Positions 1 to 13,077 of a stretch of DNA of 64,000 nt are shown here, piece by piece. Under the pieces are notes generated by a model. The model worked only from the letters and a program-made list of their open reading frames with translations, ran no database searches and was not told where the DNA came from. Source of the stretch: Setoptus koraiensis. Lineage: Eukaryota; Arthropoda. Each line of letters starts with the position of its first letter. Position 1 is the stretch's first letter. The translations under genes were made by a program, and so were the position numbers. The stretch covers positions 6,944,001-7,008,000 of the forward strand of contig CM106585.1 of assembly GCA_048013815.1 (NCBI GenBank), read 5' to 3'.

Positions 1-530
1 TGCCGTCAACAGCGAGACCAGCGACAGCAGATTGAATGGGCCAGGTCGCTGACTATCTGAGCTTGTCATCAGTGATTTTTCGTCTTGCTTTGCGCTCTCT
101 GTCTGTCTCTCTATCAATGTCGCTCATCGACAATTGGTAAGTGGATAAAAGAGCGGATAAACGAGCTGACGACTGAAAGCGGCCGGCGCCGTCGAAAGCG
201 TGCCGATGAAAGCAAACAAAGTGGATAAAGTGGGCGACCTCACAAGTGGGCAACTGCTAGCTGGAAAAAGATGACAATTGAGAGCCACTCGTGACGCCGC
301 GGCCACTCAATTGCAAACATTTTCAAATGTCGCCGCTTTATCCGATTGGTGTCAACCAGCCAGCTAGCGAGCCAACATTTAATTAAAGTCGCCTAATATT
401 GTTACCATTGACCCATTGCCCCGTTACCGTTATTATTTGGCCAATCTCGCATTTGCAATATCGACTACAGATACACCAGCAAAAAGATATAGAGCTGGCT
501 ACGGGTCGAGGGCAGCCCTACAAGCGCTGC

Positions 531-588
531 CTCGACGCTGTTGACTCGACGCTGTTGACTCGACACTGTCGACTCGACGCTGTCGAGT
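531..588. repeat. 15-bp tandem repeat, about 4 copies
   Basis: Units of the type GACTCGACGCTGTT repeat with small changes and end at GTCGAGTTAAC. It is one of many arrays with a 9-16 bp unit in the left 30 kb. Confidence 0.85.
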
Positions 589-1700
589 TAACAGGCACTA
601 TTAAGGGGGTAGAGCAGTGAAAATTGGGTCGCGGGCCCCAATCGGGTGAGAGAGCCCAATGTAAGAGAGACCCAATTTCCGGCCCAGATAAACTCTCTCT
701 CAGGCAGCTCGATATCGCTCTTTCACTGGCTGTTGTCGCGGTTCATGTGTGAACATTGGCACTATTATTATATATACAACTGTTATTATTGTTGTTATTA
801 TTATTATTACTATTATTAATAATATTATTATTGCTATTATTATCATCATTAGCAGTGACACACAGTCCGTTATCTGGCTGCATCTCGTTACAAGCCGGCG
901 CCGGCTAACTGGCTCGCCGGCTGTGGCTCGATTGCGGCCGGGGGAGCCCAGTCAATACGTTCTTACTACTCGTCTCAATAATAGCCAGTAGCACATATGC
1001 CAACCAACCAACCGGCCGACTGATATTCTAATGGGCAGCAGCAAGTGAGCACTGCCATTATATTATCTGCTGTTATAATAAGATGACAGTCAAGTGACAC
1101 AGCCAACAACAAACAACAACATGACAACAGACTCACTGCCGCCACCCTCTGTCAGCCGGCCCGGCGGCCCACACACACCGGGCAACACTCCCACGCACTT
1201 TGCAAACATCCGACTGTGGCCAGGGATCCTTTTAACTGTCCTTTTTATTTTCTGTGTCGCTCGCAGCTCGTTATTGCTCGGGCCCGGCACACTCAGCGGG
1301 GCCGAGATTTTATCCGAGCGCGACTTATCCGAGCGCAATTTGTCCGATTCAAACGGACAGCAAGAGCATCAAGTGTGTGCCGGCGACAACTAAACCAGCG
1401 CCAGTCGCTGGCTATTCATGTAGCCAGCAATATATGCTGCTGTGTACGCTTTATACAAAGCGACTGGCAAGTGCCGGGCCAGGCCGGCGAGCACCAGAAC
1501 AACATAACGTTATATAACGTGGCTGTGCGGGCCGCTGTCGGCCAATATCACGCTGGCCACCAAACTGGGGCCACCGAGATATTGGAGCCGAGCAAATGCA
1601 GCTCAACGCTCAGTATTTATAGTGGCCAACTGGCGGTCATTAATCAAAACTCTATCGCTGTCTCAGACAATCTCGACAAACACACAACTGTGACCTTACA

Positions 1701-1752
1701 CTCCGCGAGCTCCGCGAACTCCGCGAACTCCGCAAACTCCGCAAACTCCGAG
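1701..1752. repeat. 9-bp tandem repeat CTCCGCGAA, about 6 copies
   Basis: The 9-bp unit CTCCGCGAA/CTCCGCAAA is repeated head to tail and is followed by a GA-rich microsatellite at about 1767-1790. Confidence 0.85.
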
Positions 1753-2943
1753 AGCGAACTCGAGGGCGAGAGAGAGAGAGAGAGAGAGGGGCCAGCTAAT
1801 GGATAAGGAAACCGTCATCGAATCTTATAATAAATGAATATTCTGCCTGAGCGGCCAATTGGAAGCCGTGACAGAGCTACGCCCACGCAATCAATCAGCG
1901 ATATCGTTGGCACGGGGGCCAAGGGGCTAACAGCGAAACAATTATTGTGATTTGGTGGCGAATCGCGCCACTCAGCCACGAATGGCGACGTGAATAGCGT
2001 CATGAATGAAAGAGAGCGACCAATCGTGATTAAATCATGCCCTAATTCATAATGTATGCAGACGACGATGCGCGCCGATACTAGCCGACGGCGCCGGTTA
2101 CCTTGGAAACTTTCCAATCGAAAGTATGCAAAAATAATGAATGAGCGCCAAAAAAGGATCCCCACGAAGGACGCCGAACGAGCGCCAAAAAGCATAATTG
2201 TAATTGAGGTCCCAGTTGCAGGGGCGCTCTGGTTGCCAGTTGAGTGTGCTGCCAGTGCTCGTCAGTATTAATGGCAAGACGGCTCGGCCAGTCGACTGAG
2301 AACCGCCAGTTCTTATCGGCTGGACTTGAGTTAAATGTCAGATTGGCGCCAGGGGCACTGACGTTTGTTGCTGCTGTCAGGGGGGGGGGGAGGGGGGCTC
2401 ATCCGGCCTGTATCACACAGCAATCAATTTGATACCATACCGACGCATGTGTTAAGGGCCGCGAGGGCAGCCTAACGGCGACTGGCCGACTGGCGGACAG
2501 GTGCACAGATATTATTTATTCGGGTCACATTCGGACCGGGCCGATGAGACGCGAAAGAGAGCGAGGCGCCGGGTATGCATGTAGCCGCACATGTATGCTG
2601 TTATGATGATTATCGCCGGGGTCCGCGTCTAAGGGCGGGTTATTAGTCTAGACATAGATGGTCTAGATACATGAATGAGATTAACTCTCAACGCACACAC
2701 ACACACACATAACTGATGACAATCAACACTAATGTATATGTCGCTACTAATGAATACACGGCCAATAACGCCGCCGGCCCCAATACCCGCTACTTCCTGT
2801 GGCCGGGGCGCACCCACATTATATATATATCATGATATTATCATGTAACTGATCGTTATGTGGAGCATTATGTATGATTGCGCGCTCGTGATAACGCGCG
2901 CAGCGAAAAGGGGCCAGCTTGTCGGGCTTGCAGTTGGTAACCA

Positions 2944-2990
2944 ATTTCACAACTGGCGCCAGTGATTTTTACTCGTGCCAGTTGTGAAAT
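2944..2990. repeat. Perfect inverted repeat, 14-bp stem, 19-nt loop
   Basis: ATTTCACAACTGGC at 2944-2957 is exactly complementary to GCCAGTTGTGAAAT at 2977-2990. It is one of several perfect hairpins in the GC-rich left part. Confidence 0.9.
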
Positions 2991-3837
2991 TCGCTGCCAG
3001 TTGATGGTCTGTCGTCGCCCTGTCGTTGCTGTTGTTGTTGCTGTACAGCAACAACGGCAACAACGGCGTCGACTGCAGCCCGCAATGGATATAAATAACG
3101 CGCGCACAGTTGATATAAATATAGCGCTTGTCTGGCCAGTTTGGCCAGCCAGCGAGCTGGCGATTTTTTAATGGCCAATAATCATCAACTGACCAGCTGC
3201 AGACGCTTGAAAATGCCAACAATATGAGCTGTTGAGATGATGGCGCTGCTGCCGTTTGCGGCATTTATCCATGGCCAACAATGATCAATGGCGCTCGTTA
3301 CGTAACGGAAATACTAATGGCGACACTGTCATCAAGGTATCACGGCCGCTGTGAGTGGGCCGGCATCGGGGTCAGCGTCTCAAACGGACACAAACCGATG
3401 GGAGCGGATATATTAGTGCAACATAAGCGACATACACATGAGTATATTAGACGGACATTGACTAATGGCACCGGGGAGGTGTCGTATTATACATGGCCCA
3501 TGTAACACGGGGCCGTCATGCGGCGACAACTGTCATGCAAACAACTGTCGTCTGAAATGTATCAACAAGGCGATATCTCAATATGTGCTGTCAACTAATA
3601 TTGCTGCCGATATCTGGACAGTGTATGCAGCTATATGGAGCCGTCTGGTGTCGGGGCCCAGATATAACTCGGGGTCGGCTCGTGTGACACGTACAAACAA
3701 GTGGTTGCAAGTGTGTTAACAGCGAGGCCCCGCTGCCACTGTCATTTGGTGTGTACACATGCGGGGTTTGTTTGCCGCAAAAAGTGTCATGTGCCACTTA
3801 AATCACCATTGAGAGCCGCCAGCGAAAGCCATGGGGC

Positions 3838-3884
3838 CCGCGACACAATATTAGCGACACAGTATTAGCGACACAATATTAGCG
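3838..3884. repeat. 15-bp tandem repeat, 3 copies
   Basis: The unit GCGACACAATATTA occurs three times in tandem with one substitution (AGTATTA in the middle copy). Confidence 0.85.
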
Positions 3885-4630
3885 ACTGTTTGCAAACACT
3901 TTTATATATATTAGTGGCAGCCGTTTCGCACCCAGCCAGCCAGTAATTTGGATCATGTTGGCCGGCGTCGTGCGAAATACTGCTCAAACAGACTGATCGC
4001 ATGTCCGCAGCCAGTTCGGCTGCTCGGTGTCGCCTAATGCGTTTGCTGGATAAACAATGTAAGCCTATCCAGCCTCAATTATCAATTTGGTTGTTGCAGC
4101 ACTCAAGCAACTTGCATAACGGGCCCCACGCCACACACACACACTCGCACTGCCGGCACACAACCCAACGTTACGTAAGTGCATATGCGAGGCCGGCCGG
4201 CCGGCGTCTAGATATTAAATGAGCCAGAAATAATGATGATGAATTTGTCAGTCTCTTATCTGTTAAGTGCTAAGATATCGCCGGCCGGCCGGCAACTTTT
4301 TTCGCCGCTCTGTGTCCGCCCATTTGTTAGACTCGCATTCGTGTTCGATGGCAAGCTCGTTGAGGAGCGTCGCATTTGCACATGTCATGATTGGGGCGCC
4401 GCAGCGTTTGTAATGCGTAACGTTTGCAGCGCCAGCGGCCTGACACAGCACCAACAACAAAGTTAAACAAATGTTAATGGACTAAATTGCTTCTCTCTAT
4501 AATTCCGGCCCTCGCTAGCGCGCGCTCATCAAGCAAATGAATTTCGCTATATTTACATTCCGGTTCATATGACAAGCTCGCCAAGCGGCCACTGGCACTT
4601 TCGACGCGACTCGATCGATCGAGAGGGGCC

Positions 4631-4735
4631 CGGTTCGGTTCCGTTCAGTTCCGTTCAGTTCCGTCTGGTTCCGTCTGGCTCCGTCTGGCTCCGTCTGGCT
4701 CCGTCGGGTTCCATCGGGTTCCATCGGGTTCCGTA
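4631..4735. repeat. 10-bp tandem repeat of the GGTTCCGTCT type, about 10 copies
   Basis: A decamer drifting through GGTTCCGTTC, GGTTCCGTCT, GGCTCCGTCT and GGTTCCATCG is repeated about ten times. The period of about 10 bp is shared with arrays at 21328 and 29149. Confidence 0.9.
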
Positions 4736-4947
4736 ACCGGGCCGTCGTTTTGTTCCGTTCGGTTGGCTGGTCAGCGCTGGCTCGCATGTTGTTTGCCATA
4801 TTAATCAATCGATTCGCCAATGTCACTGCGCCAACAACGACACTTGATACCGGCGCGGCGCCCATAGAACACCAAACATGACACACACGCACATTCGTCA
4901 AGTTACACGATGGATATTGATTGCAAGCGGCCTCAGCAGCATTTGGC

Positions 4948-4949
<2 letters not shown>

Positions 4950-4985
<36 letters not shown>
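4950..4985. repeat. CA microsatellite
   Basis: About 17 uninterrupted AC dinucleotides. Confidence 0.95.
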
Positions 4986-4987
<2 letters not shown>

Positions 4988-6263
4988 ACTGACATATCCT
5001 CTAATGGGCCTCATTTAGTGGCCACCGACTTGAGTGAGTGGCGAATTTGAGCGCAATGAACGCCGCACAAAGCCAAACAATGGCCCCTCACCTCACATTA
5101 CTTTGGCTCGTGTTAGTAGATTACAGTTGCATTTAGGTTGCAGCCAGGATATTCGCAAATCTCTGTTCTGGCAAATTTTTGCCAACACACAAAAGCGCGC
5201 GCGAGGTCAAAGTTTGCTCCTCTGGGGTTATTTCAATGTCGAGTCGGTGGCTCGGCAAACACTGTGTGTTCAAACTGCGCATTGGATGAGAGGCTGGCTT
5301 GATTGAGACCGATAACACACACTTACAAAGTGAGATGCTGGCAAAAAAGATCAATAAATAGGGGCCAGCATTATGGATTAAAAGAGCAGGGGCAAGAGGG
5401 GGCGCCCGGCACAGACAGGCGATAGAGAGCGAGCGAGAGAGAATGATTATCAGCGAGCACACACACACACTGGAACAACACTGGTTATCAAATATCCGGA
5501 GGATAGATAAGGAATCGGCCTTTTGTGGGGCCACTCTCAATCTCTATCTATCAAATAGACAGACTACATTAGTCTTGTGTGCCGCTCGGGCTACCGAGAG
5601 GCACAGCCAAAAAGAATAGAACGCTCCCTCTCGCTGTGCCTCGCATTGCACAAACGCACTTTTGTTTGCCTTGCTCTCTCATATGCTTCTCCGAGGCTCG
5701 CCTGGTCTCGCTCTGGCACGCCGGCCGGCCGGCCCGAATGCCGCAGCCGCTCCTCTAACCACGATTCATGATCCCACTGTTTACATTGCAGTCAAGATTT
5801 ACTCAATGAAAACCAATTCAATAAGCTATCTTGAGAAAGCAACTTATCGGCTGTTGATATGTTACGTTTCAATTAGAGCCTCTCATGCCAACTAATAACA
5901 GCCATTAATGACTCGCCTCGTCTGTCTGTCTGTCTCGGGGCGCTGCGCCGCGCCGCACCGCGCCGCACTGTGCAGCAACGGGCCGGACTGGGCCAGCGCT
6001 AATGGCCGGTGGCACTGCCACCGAGTCACTCTAATCTGAATCTAATAAACAAAAAAAAACCAAAACCACTTGAACATTCGGCCAAACGCATCCAACGAAT
6101 ACTGGCGGCCCGATAAAGATGACACGTCCACACACCCGTCCCGCTCGCTATAGCTTGCCGGCGGCGGGCTCGCTCTGGCTTACGGGCGACGGGCTCGCTC
6201 TGGCTTACGGGTGTCGGGCGTCCGGCGGCCGGCTGCGGCCTGGGCAGTCGGGTGCGCACTTAC

Positions 6264-6509
6264 CTCCTTCACAGGTATGTCGGTGTCCATGAGTGCGCCC
6301 ATGTCGATGCCGTCTTGCAGATAGTAATTAGAGTGGGGCGCGTTCTCGACCACTATCGATTCGCGCACAAAACTCTTGCAATCCCTTCTAACGATATAGG
6401 CAATCCATGATATGTAGCGCAGGTGATTCTTTGGCACAGAATTCAAATCCATGAAGAATAATTTGAGGCGCATATTCTCACCATCGTTGTCGGCCTCGAC
6501 GCACCAGGT
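6264..6509 (-). CDS. MATH-like protein gene, exon 3 (last exon in window)
   Basis: This 82-codon internal exon is phase 0 at both ends. Its acceptor (GAACAG) lies just above 6509 and its donor, GTAAGTGCGC, covers 6258-6263. It continues exon 2 in frame: DRNKQ joins TWCVEADNDGENMRLKLFF. The segment carries the blocks NHLRYISWIAYIVRR and SNYYLQDGIDMGALMDTD and breaks off at DIPVKE, so more coding sequence must follow. No stop or later exon is visible in the 6 kb to the left. The blocks look like the end of a structured beta-rich region. I do not recognise a named family member, and the assignment rests on splice fit and continuity with exon 2. Confidence 0.8.
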
Positions 6510-6766
6510 CTGTTCCATTGTGATTCCATTTTGGTTCCATTGGAATCGTTTCGTCGCGATTGGCGATTTGCGCCACCAGGGTCCGAAAGAACGAGAAACG
6601 TGCGTTGTTGTGAGTGTGTCTGGTTGCGGCAGATTGATTGTTTGATTGGGCCAGTGGCAGCGGTGACACTTGGGGGATCCCCACTCGCCGATCGCGACCT
6701 CGGGCCCGCTCCAAAACGGAGCACTCTCAATCAACTTTAGAGCGGGCAGTGCCCCGCGAGACTTAC

Positions 6767-8086
6767 CTGTTTGTTCCGGTCGCTACAGTTGCTTATTTGG
6801 GCCTGGCTAGGATTCCTGTGCAGCGGCACTCGGGCCTCGCTAATGGTATTGGCACAAAACATTTCTATGTGAACGCGTAGGTCCAACATGGATGAACTTT
6901 GGGCACTGTTTTGGCTAGACGAATGATTGGAGCCACTAGAATGATAGTGTCCCCTGTGATAGGACGACGATGAGCTGGCAATGTGCGACGAATTGTTCGC
7001 CGAGGAAGACGGATTTTGGCTAGATTTAATTGATATCAAATTCAATATGTTCGTTTGGTTGAATTGATAGCCCCTAATGCGGCCGCCCACGTCAGATATC
7101 TGATCTAGTATTTGCGAGTCGGCATATTCGTTCAGATTATCATTGGGCACCATCAATTGATTGCTGTTATTAGCCGAGCCAACTGTGGTATTCACTGGCG
7201 GGGGCACCGAATTTATTGTTGTTGCTGTCGTATTGGATCCAGTGGCTGCCGTTGCCACCCCAGTTGACATGGTCTGATCATTAGACGATGCCCCTGCGGC
7301 AGCAACATTGGGCTGCAGATGATGACCTAATATTATGCGATACTTAACGCGACATAGACTATCAAATCCGCTCAGTCTGTTAAGATACACACGACAAATT
7401 GGTTCAGTTTGGCCGGTTGATACTGCTGATCTGTTCTGATTACTGTTATTACCATTATTGTTATTGTTATTATTATTATTATGCGACGATTGTTGCTGAT
7501 TGGGCGGCGAAAAGTGGCGTTTGCTATTATTGCTACTGTTGTGGTGATGATGCACCAATGGCACTATGCTGAGCGACCAATCAAAGGCACCAAATGAAAA
7601 ATAATTAGTCTCTAATTTAATATTGTTCAATGTGCTAGTTGACGATGAGCTGGACTGGTGCTGTTGCTGATGATGATCGCTGCTGTTGTTGGCATTGTTT
7701 GTATCACTTGCTGCTGCTGTTAGATTTGTTTGAGACGACGACGAGCCACCAAACAGATTTGTAACCAAATTAGCGCCCAACAATGAATTGGATGAGGATT
7801 TTAGACTAGACGAAGACGATCCGCTTGTTTGTTGCTGTTGTTGCTGCTGTTGTTGTTGTTGCTGCTGGTGATGATGATGATCGGCGCTGTTCTGATGGTG
7901 CATCATTCCTGATTGGTGTTGATTTAGTAACGTTTTATATTGAGACAAAGTGGTCGGACTGACTTGTATATCACATTCAAATATAGTTGTTATGTTGCTC
8001 AATGATAATTCAAATAGAAATTCGCCCGTTTCATTGCTGAATCGCCTCTCAATCAGATCCGACATCAGTATCCAACGTGGAACACC
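6767..8086 (-). CDS. MATH-like protein gene, exon 2 (long, with Gln/His/Asn/Ser runs)
   Basis: This 440-codon exon lies between an acceptor (TAG at 8087-8089) and a donor (ACTTAC on the plus strand, 6761-6766), with phase 0 at both ends. Conserved-looking blocks are GVPRWILMSDLIERRFSN, FLFELSLSNITTIFECDIQV, TNYFSFGAFDWSLSIVPL, PICRVYLNRLSGFDSLCRVK, LDQISDVGGRIRGYQF and HIEMFCANTISEARVPL. Between them sit long low-complexity insertions: about 13 Gln, Ser runs, His-rich tracts and 9 Asn. The pattern F-x-F-G-x-F-D-W-S-L followed by a beta-rich repeat resembles a second MATH/TRAF-like domain broken up by loop expansions. The ATG at 8063-8065 is internal to the exon, because the reading frame runs upstream into exon 1. 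The function is unknown to me. The coding call is strong; the domain call is inferred. Confidence 0.85.
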
Positions 8087-11000
8087 CTACACGCGCAAAT
8101 ATAGTATAATATAGTCCATTCCGATTATATTATTTGCACCAATAGATTAGCGGGAATAAACAGAGTAACAAAGATTAGATTAGTTAGGAAATTAATTAAA
8201 TGGTGCTTGTCATAATAAGATAAAATTAATTCTCGTTTTTGTTTTTCATCTGCACCAGATCTGTCTGGTGCTGGTAGGCGCTTGTTATGTTATGGTAATG
8301 ACATTATTAATTTTATATTCAAAAGAGCGCGCTAAAAAAGCCAAACTATTTGTAGAATTAATGCGCACAATAGGGGAAAAATCAACGCAAACCAGCCATC
8401 ATGGCTGCATCCATGGCTTGCATATTCATTTCCTTTCCCCCTCGACACCGGAAATGGATTGAGCGCGCCAGCACTATATTGTTGTTGTCGTTGCATTATT
8501 CTACAAGTTTCTAGTAGTATTTTTTATTATGCAAATTATGCGTATAAAACAGTTTGACAAACAGCTTTTTTCTATTATTATTATTATTTATTTGTTTTCA
8601 TCTATCAACATACGACGAGAAAACGGTTCACAAGAGCAGCTCTTGAAAAAGGATTTAATTTACATTTTGTCAACAAAGGCCTCGAAATATGCTCTTTTGG
8701 AGCCGGCCCCCAGTATAAGATAATTGCATCGGTCTAGGCAGCGAATTCTCCAAAAACACACACGCACACACACGAACGAGTGTCGAGCAACACTAATCGA
8801 TTAGTTTGTATGCATGTTATAGGGACAGCCTGACGGAGGCGAAGACAAGGTAATCTTCTTTCGTCTATAAAACGATGCATAGTTTATCTATTGGGCGAAC
8901 AACGACAGAGAATTTCCATCGTGCCCCCGCTATCGTAGCGATTGTATCGTTGGAATTTGTTTGATGGATGGGCTCGTGTCAAACAGGCCTCATACGTTTG
9001 TGTGGGGCTGATATGAATACATAAAGTCTCGCCGATATACGCCGAACAAGATTGTGACATTACGGGCCTTGTCATTATTGGTTTTTGGATAAATAATTCA
9101 AGTTGAAATTATATTCAAATATGCACCGACAGGATGAGCATTTGCAAATGTTTTACTTCCGATTGTGAATACTTACAATCGGAAATAAAATCCGTCAAAA
9201 GGCATTATAATTTGTAAGATTGTTTGATGCGCGAAAATCTTTGCCTGCACACAATTGCCAATGGTCGTGCTCTTCCTATATTGACGGCATGTGACAAGAA
9301 AAAAACTTCGTCGGCTCAACTATATTAATAGTCCCAGAAAAATACCAGCAAATTCAAAGGGGCCTGGCCGGCGTGTAGCTCGAGCAGCGCTTTTCAACGA
9401 TGGACCAGGAATCACAAGAAAGCCATCTGAAGCCTTAAAAGAGCTTATTATTTGGTGCACACATTGCGGGGTATATCCACTGTGAGCTGGCCGTTGGTTG
9501 GTCATTAAAACATCAATATAAAGTTTTAACAACGAACCGAATGAAGCATTCCATGAAGGCGCAATCCAACGGCTCTGGCCGAAGGGAGCGGAAAACAACC
9601 AAATAAACAGTAAAGGGTGCTAAATTGGAATTGTAAGGCTATAAAATACAATGTATATAAAACCAGACGGATTGTATACACAGGGTGCCTGTGTCCACTA
9701 TCGTAGTTTAAAACGCAGTGAGACTTTTGAGGATTTGTTTGTCTAGGTGGCGCTGGTGACAGTGACACACTAGCACTAAATTAGCAAAGTGTTGGTAGTG
9801 GCAGCGTAAAAGGAGACATCGCGGGGGAGTAGCATCAGTGGCATCGGTTGGCCGGTGCTGCTTTCAATTTGAAACGGCAAACAGAGAGCAATATTCATGT
9901 GGCATCCGCACTTGGTGTACATGTCGATTGTTGGCTTTGTCGGGGGCCCCAACAAAGAGCGCCACACAGCAGCAGTGATTGGCCAGCAACCAATCACAGT
10001 GGCCTGTGGCGACTGTCGTGCTGTTAGCTATCGGAAACAGCCATCGGCTTTGAGCGTTGGCCAGTGTTGCGCAATGGCTTTTTTTTCGTGTCTAGCCGTA
10101 CACCGATTTTTGGCCGGACAGCCGGCGCTCACAAGCCAGACATTGTAAACATGAACTAGACATTGTAGACACGAGCTAGACATTTCAGACGCGAGCCCAG
10201 ACAGGCTGCACGTGAGCCAGACTGACCGCGATGGATGACTCGATTAACTTTTTCGTCTGGCCATCATGAGCACCATTGAAGCTGACCAAACAGTGACTGT
10301 CACGAGTAACTGTCCGCGAGCTGGCGTCAGACGAGAGCCGAATGAAAAATACGACCGCAAGCAGGCGCACCGGCAAGAGTTGCGAATCAAATTATTATGC
10401 TAAAGTGGCAATTGCAATCATCATTGCGAACGGCTTTTTATTACAGTGTGTGGGTGACGAGGGCACAATTTTTGCGAAGCCGTGATTAGGACATAAAGTG
10501 ATACAGCGAACGCTAATGAACGCTTAGTGGACATGGCAGCCTTTGATTGGATGGTACTATGGCGGGGATCAATTACTGCGCTGCTACTCATATCATATGA
10601 GTCATATGAGCTAGCCAGGGGCCTCGCCTGTGACAATGGCTGTCATTTTGAATCAAAGTATACAGAGATTGTTTTTGTTCACAGGGTAGCGCGCCATTGA
10701 CCATTGCAATTGGGCCCCAATTTAACAAACTTGTAGCGAGCTCGCTTGCGCTGCACTGACAATATCGCGTCGTGTCGCTGGCAAAAGCTTACATACATTT
10801 GGCCCACAATGCAATTGGCAAGATGGAGTAGATGCACGAGCGTATAGCTTTTATTTGGCTCTTCATCAATCTCGTCCGGTGGCCACTCCGCTGATTGATA
10901 CTACATCTCTAGTGGTCTCGGTGCTGTATATCTCGATGGTGTGTCCTTGTCAGTTACGGACAACTCCGTGCTGTCGGCCAGCGCCGCTCAGCGGACTGCC

Positions 11001-13036
11001 TTTTTTCGGTGGGAGGGCGAGAGATAGAAGAGACAAAACAACAAAGAGCCCAAATGGCGGGTCCACGACGAGAGAGGCCCAAAAGCAAACTCGCCGCGCC
11101 GCGCCGCGCCAATTCCTGGGATATGTGTGTCGATGGGCACTCTCGCCGGCTCGCACAGACGTGACCCCGGGCTGCTCGTCTGGCGGCATTGTTGATCGGA
11201 GTGGATGCCACTGGAACGTATACGCACATTGGCGCGCGCTTCCAAGAACGGGCCCCATTAAGGCGCTAGAGCCGCCGCATTTCGGCATCCACATATTGAT
11301 GGCGTCTGCGAGCTGGCCCACATTACCTTGGTGTGAGTGCGCCAGCAGTTGTGAGTTAGAAGCAGGAGCTCGCCCATCGATTGCGCGCGATTGAAACCTA
11401 GGCGAGAGCAGATTTTTTAATGGCGATTGCCAATTGGTCAAGTATGGCTCAAGTGCCGATATCCGTGCGTGTCCGGCTGTGCGTGTATTATATCTGGCTG
11501 CAAGTGTCAGTTTGCGTTCGATGCCGGCAAATCGTCAAGTGCGAATACGTCAGCTGGACGAAAATTGGACATATCATTGGCGTTGGCTCACCATATCCAA
11601 TGGTCTAATGGTTGCACATCAAAATCAGATCATATGAAACTACATGTGACTCGTTGGGCTCGCTCAACATTTGGCCAGCGGCCGATCCAGCCAACTCGAA
11701 CTGCCCGTCGGACTGTGACCGTCACGGAGATGCTGCCAGATTCTGGCGGCCAGAAGCTCATAAACAACGACCACTCGCTGCAGAGGATGAAACAAACAAA
11801 CAGTGGCACCTACGCTGGCATGGACGCTGCAATTTAATTAGTCAGTTCGCAATTATCAATTTGCACCGAGCAAATTGCGCGCCGCGCCGCGCTCCCCTTT
11901 TTGTCGAGGCGCCCCATTTTGGTGGGCCGTGTTGTTGTTGTTGTTGTTCTGTCAATTTGGCTACTGCTGCTGCTTCCGCCAGCCCGGCTGCAAATGGTGA
12001 GGCGCTCCAATGAGCCGACCATTGGGCCGGCTAGCGGCCAGCCCGGCAAGCACGTAGATGCTTCATTTGGCTAGCGCCAGCACGCTGCGTCATTAGCGGC
12101 GCGCCGGAGGTCAACGGCGGAAGCCACTCAAGTACAGCAATGGGGCGCGCTGCTGGTCATTTATAACGGTGACGAGTCTATCGAGCATAAGCCATTATTG
12201 AGCCATATGGTTGCTTATTGGCCAGTGTGTGTGTGTGTGTGTGCGCGTTGTGAGCCGGCTGCGAAGGGCTCAGTTTTCAAGCGGCGCACAACCGAGCCAA
12301 CCAAATTAAATGTCATAAACGGGGCCCCCGAGCGAATCACGGGCGATTCGCGGGCCTCAATGCAAAATTGAAAATCTCTTACTCTGGTCTGGTCAACTCT
12401 GGCGCTTGCCGGCCTCAATTGCAGGTGAGCTGTTTAGTGGACTGCACGGCCACTGCGCCTTTGGAGCATCTTGCAAACAACTGTATATACCGGTATAAAT
12501 GTAACGTCATTTAGTTTGCTGTGATTTAGCCAGCGACAGCAAGTGGCCAGCTAAGCCCGGCTCGCCAATGAAGCTTGACATAATACCGTTATAATCATAT
12601 GGTGGCATCATACAGTGCCGATTACAGTTTGCTGGCGCTCTCGCGGCCGGTTGTTGCTGTTGTTGGCCGGTCGCGGGCCGGTTGCTGTTGCGGGCCGGTG
12701 CACGGCAACGCTCTCATTTGGCCAATGAATGAGCGCGTCGCCGTGAAGCGATACCGCTCAATTTGATTCAGCGATGGAATCATGATGGGCACCTATATCG
12801 ACTTATGACACAATAACACGGACACACTTGCGCACCGCGCTTGTCTGCCCATTGGCCCGATGCGCTATCATCAATGGGGCCCCGTCATTATTAATAGCGC
12901 CCGCCAGCTACCTGTGCCAGCGGGCGCCGTTGATACACTTGCAGCGTGCAAGACGCTGTTGCCGTATATTGATATTGATCGCTATTCATAGATAGATTCG
13001 TTGGCACAACTTGAGCCGCTCGAGAGCTTGTTTGGG

Positions 13037-13077
13037 CCGGCCAGCGCGGCCATATCGCACACGGCCGCGCTGGCCGG
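13037..13077. repeat. Perfect inverted repeat, 15-bp stem, 11-nt loop
   Basis: CCGGCCAGCGCGGCC at 13037-13051 is exactly complementary to GGCCGCGCTGGCCGG at 13063-13077. Confidence 0.92.

Larger units (their letters stand above)
1..6263. other. Gene-free left flank, probably intron of the MATH-like gene
   Basis: I find no exon I can support here. The minus-strand gene whose exon ends at 6264 has a good donor there, so this stretch is probably its next intron and further exons lie off the window. It contains many short tandem arrays (listed separately), a 14-bp perfect hairpin at 2944-2990, repeated CCGGCCGG-type palindromes near 4187, 4281 and 5720, and a CA microsatellite. Open frames here are short, overlap on both strands and follow the repeats. 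Confidence 0.6.

Noticed and set aside
4515-4982. 155-codon minus-strand frame
   Set aside because: Made of the CA microsatellite and the decamer repeat; no conserved block.
10855-11441. Long overlapping open frames on both strands
   Set aside because: They are mirrored on opposite strands in GC-rich intron sequence, show no domain or splice context and have no homology I recognise.
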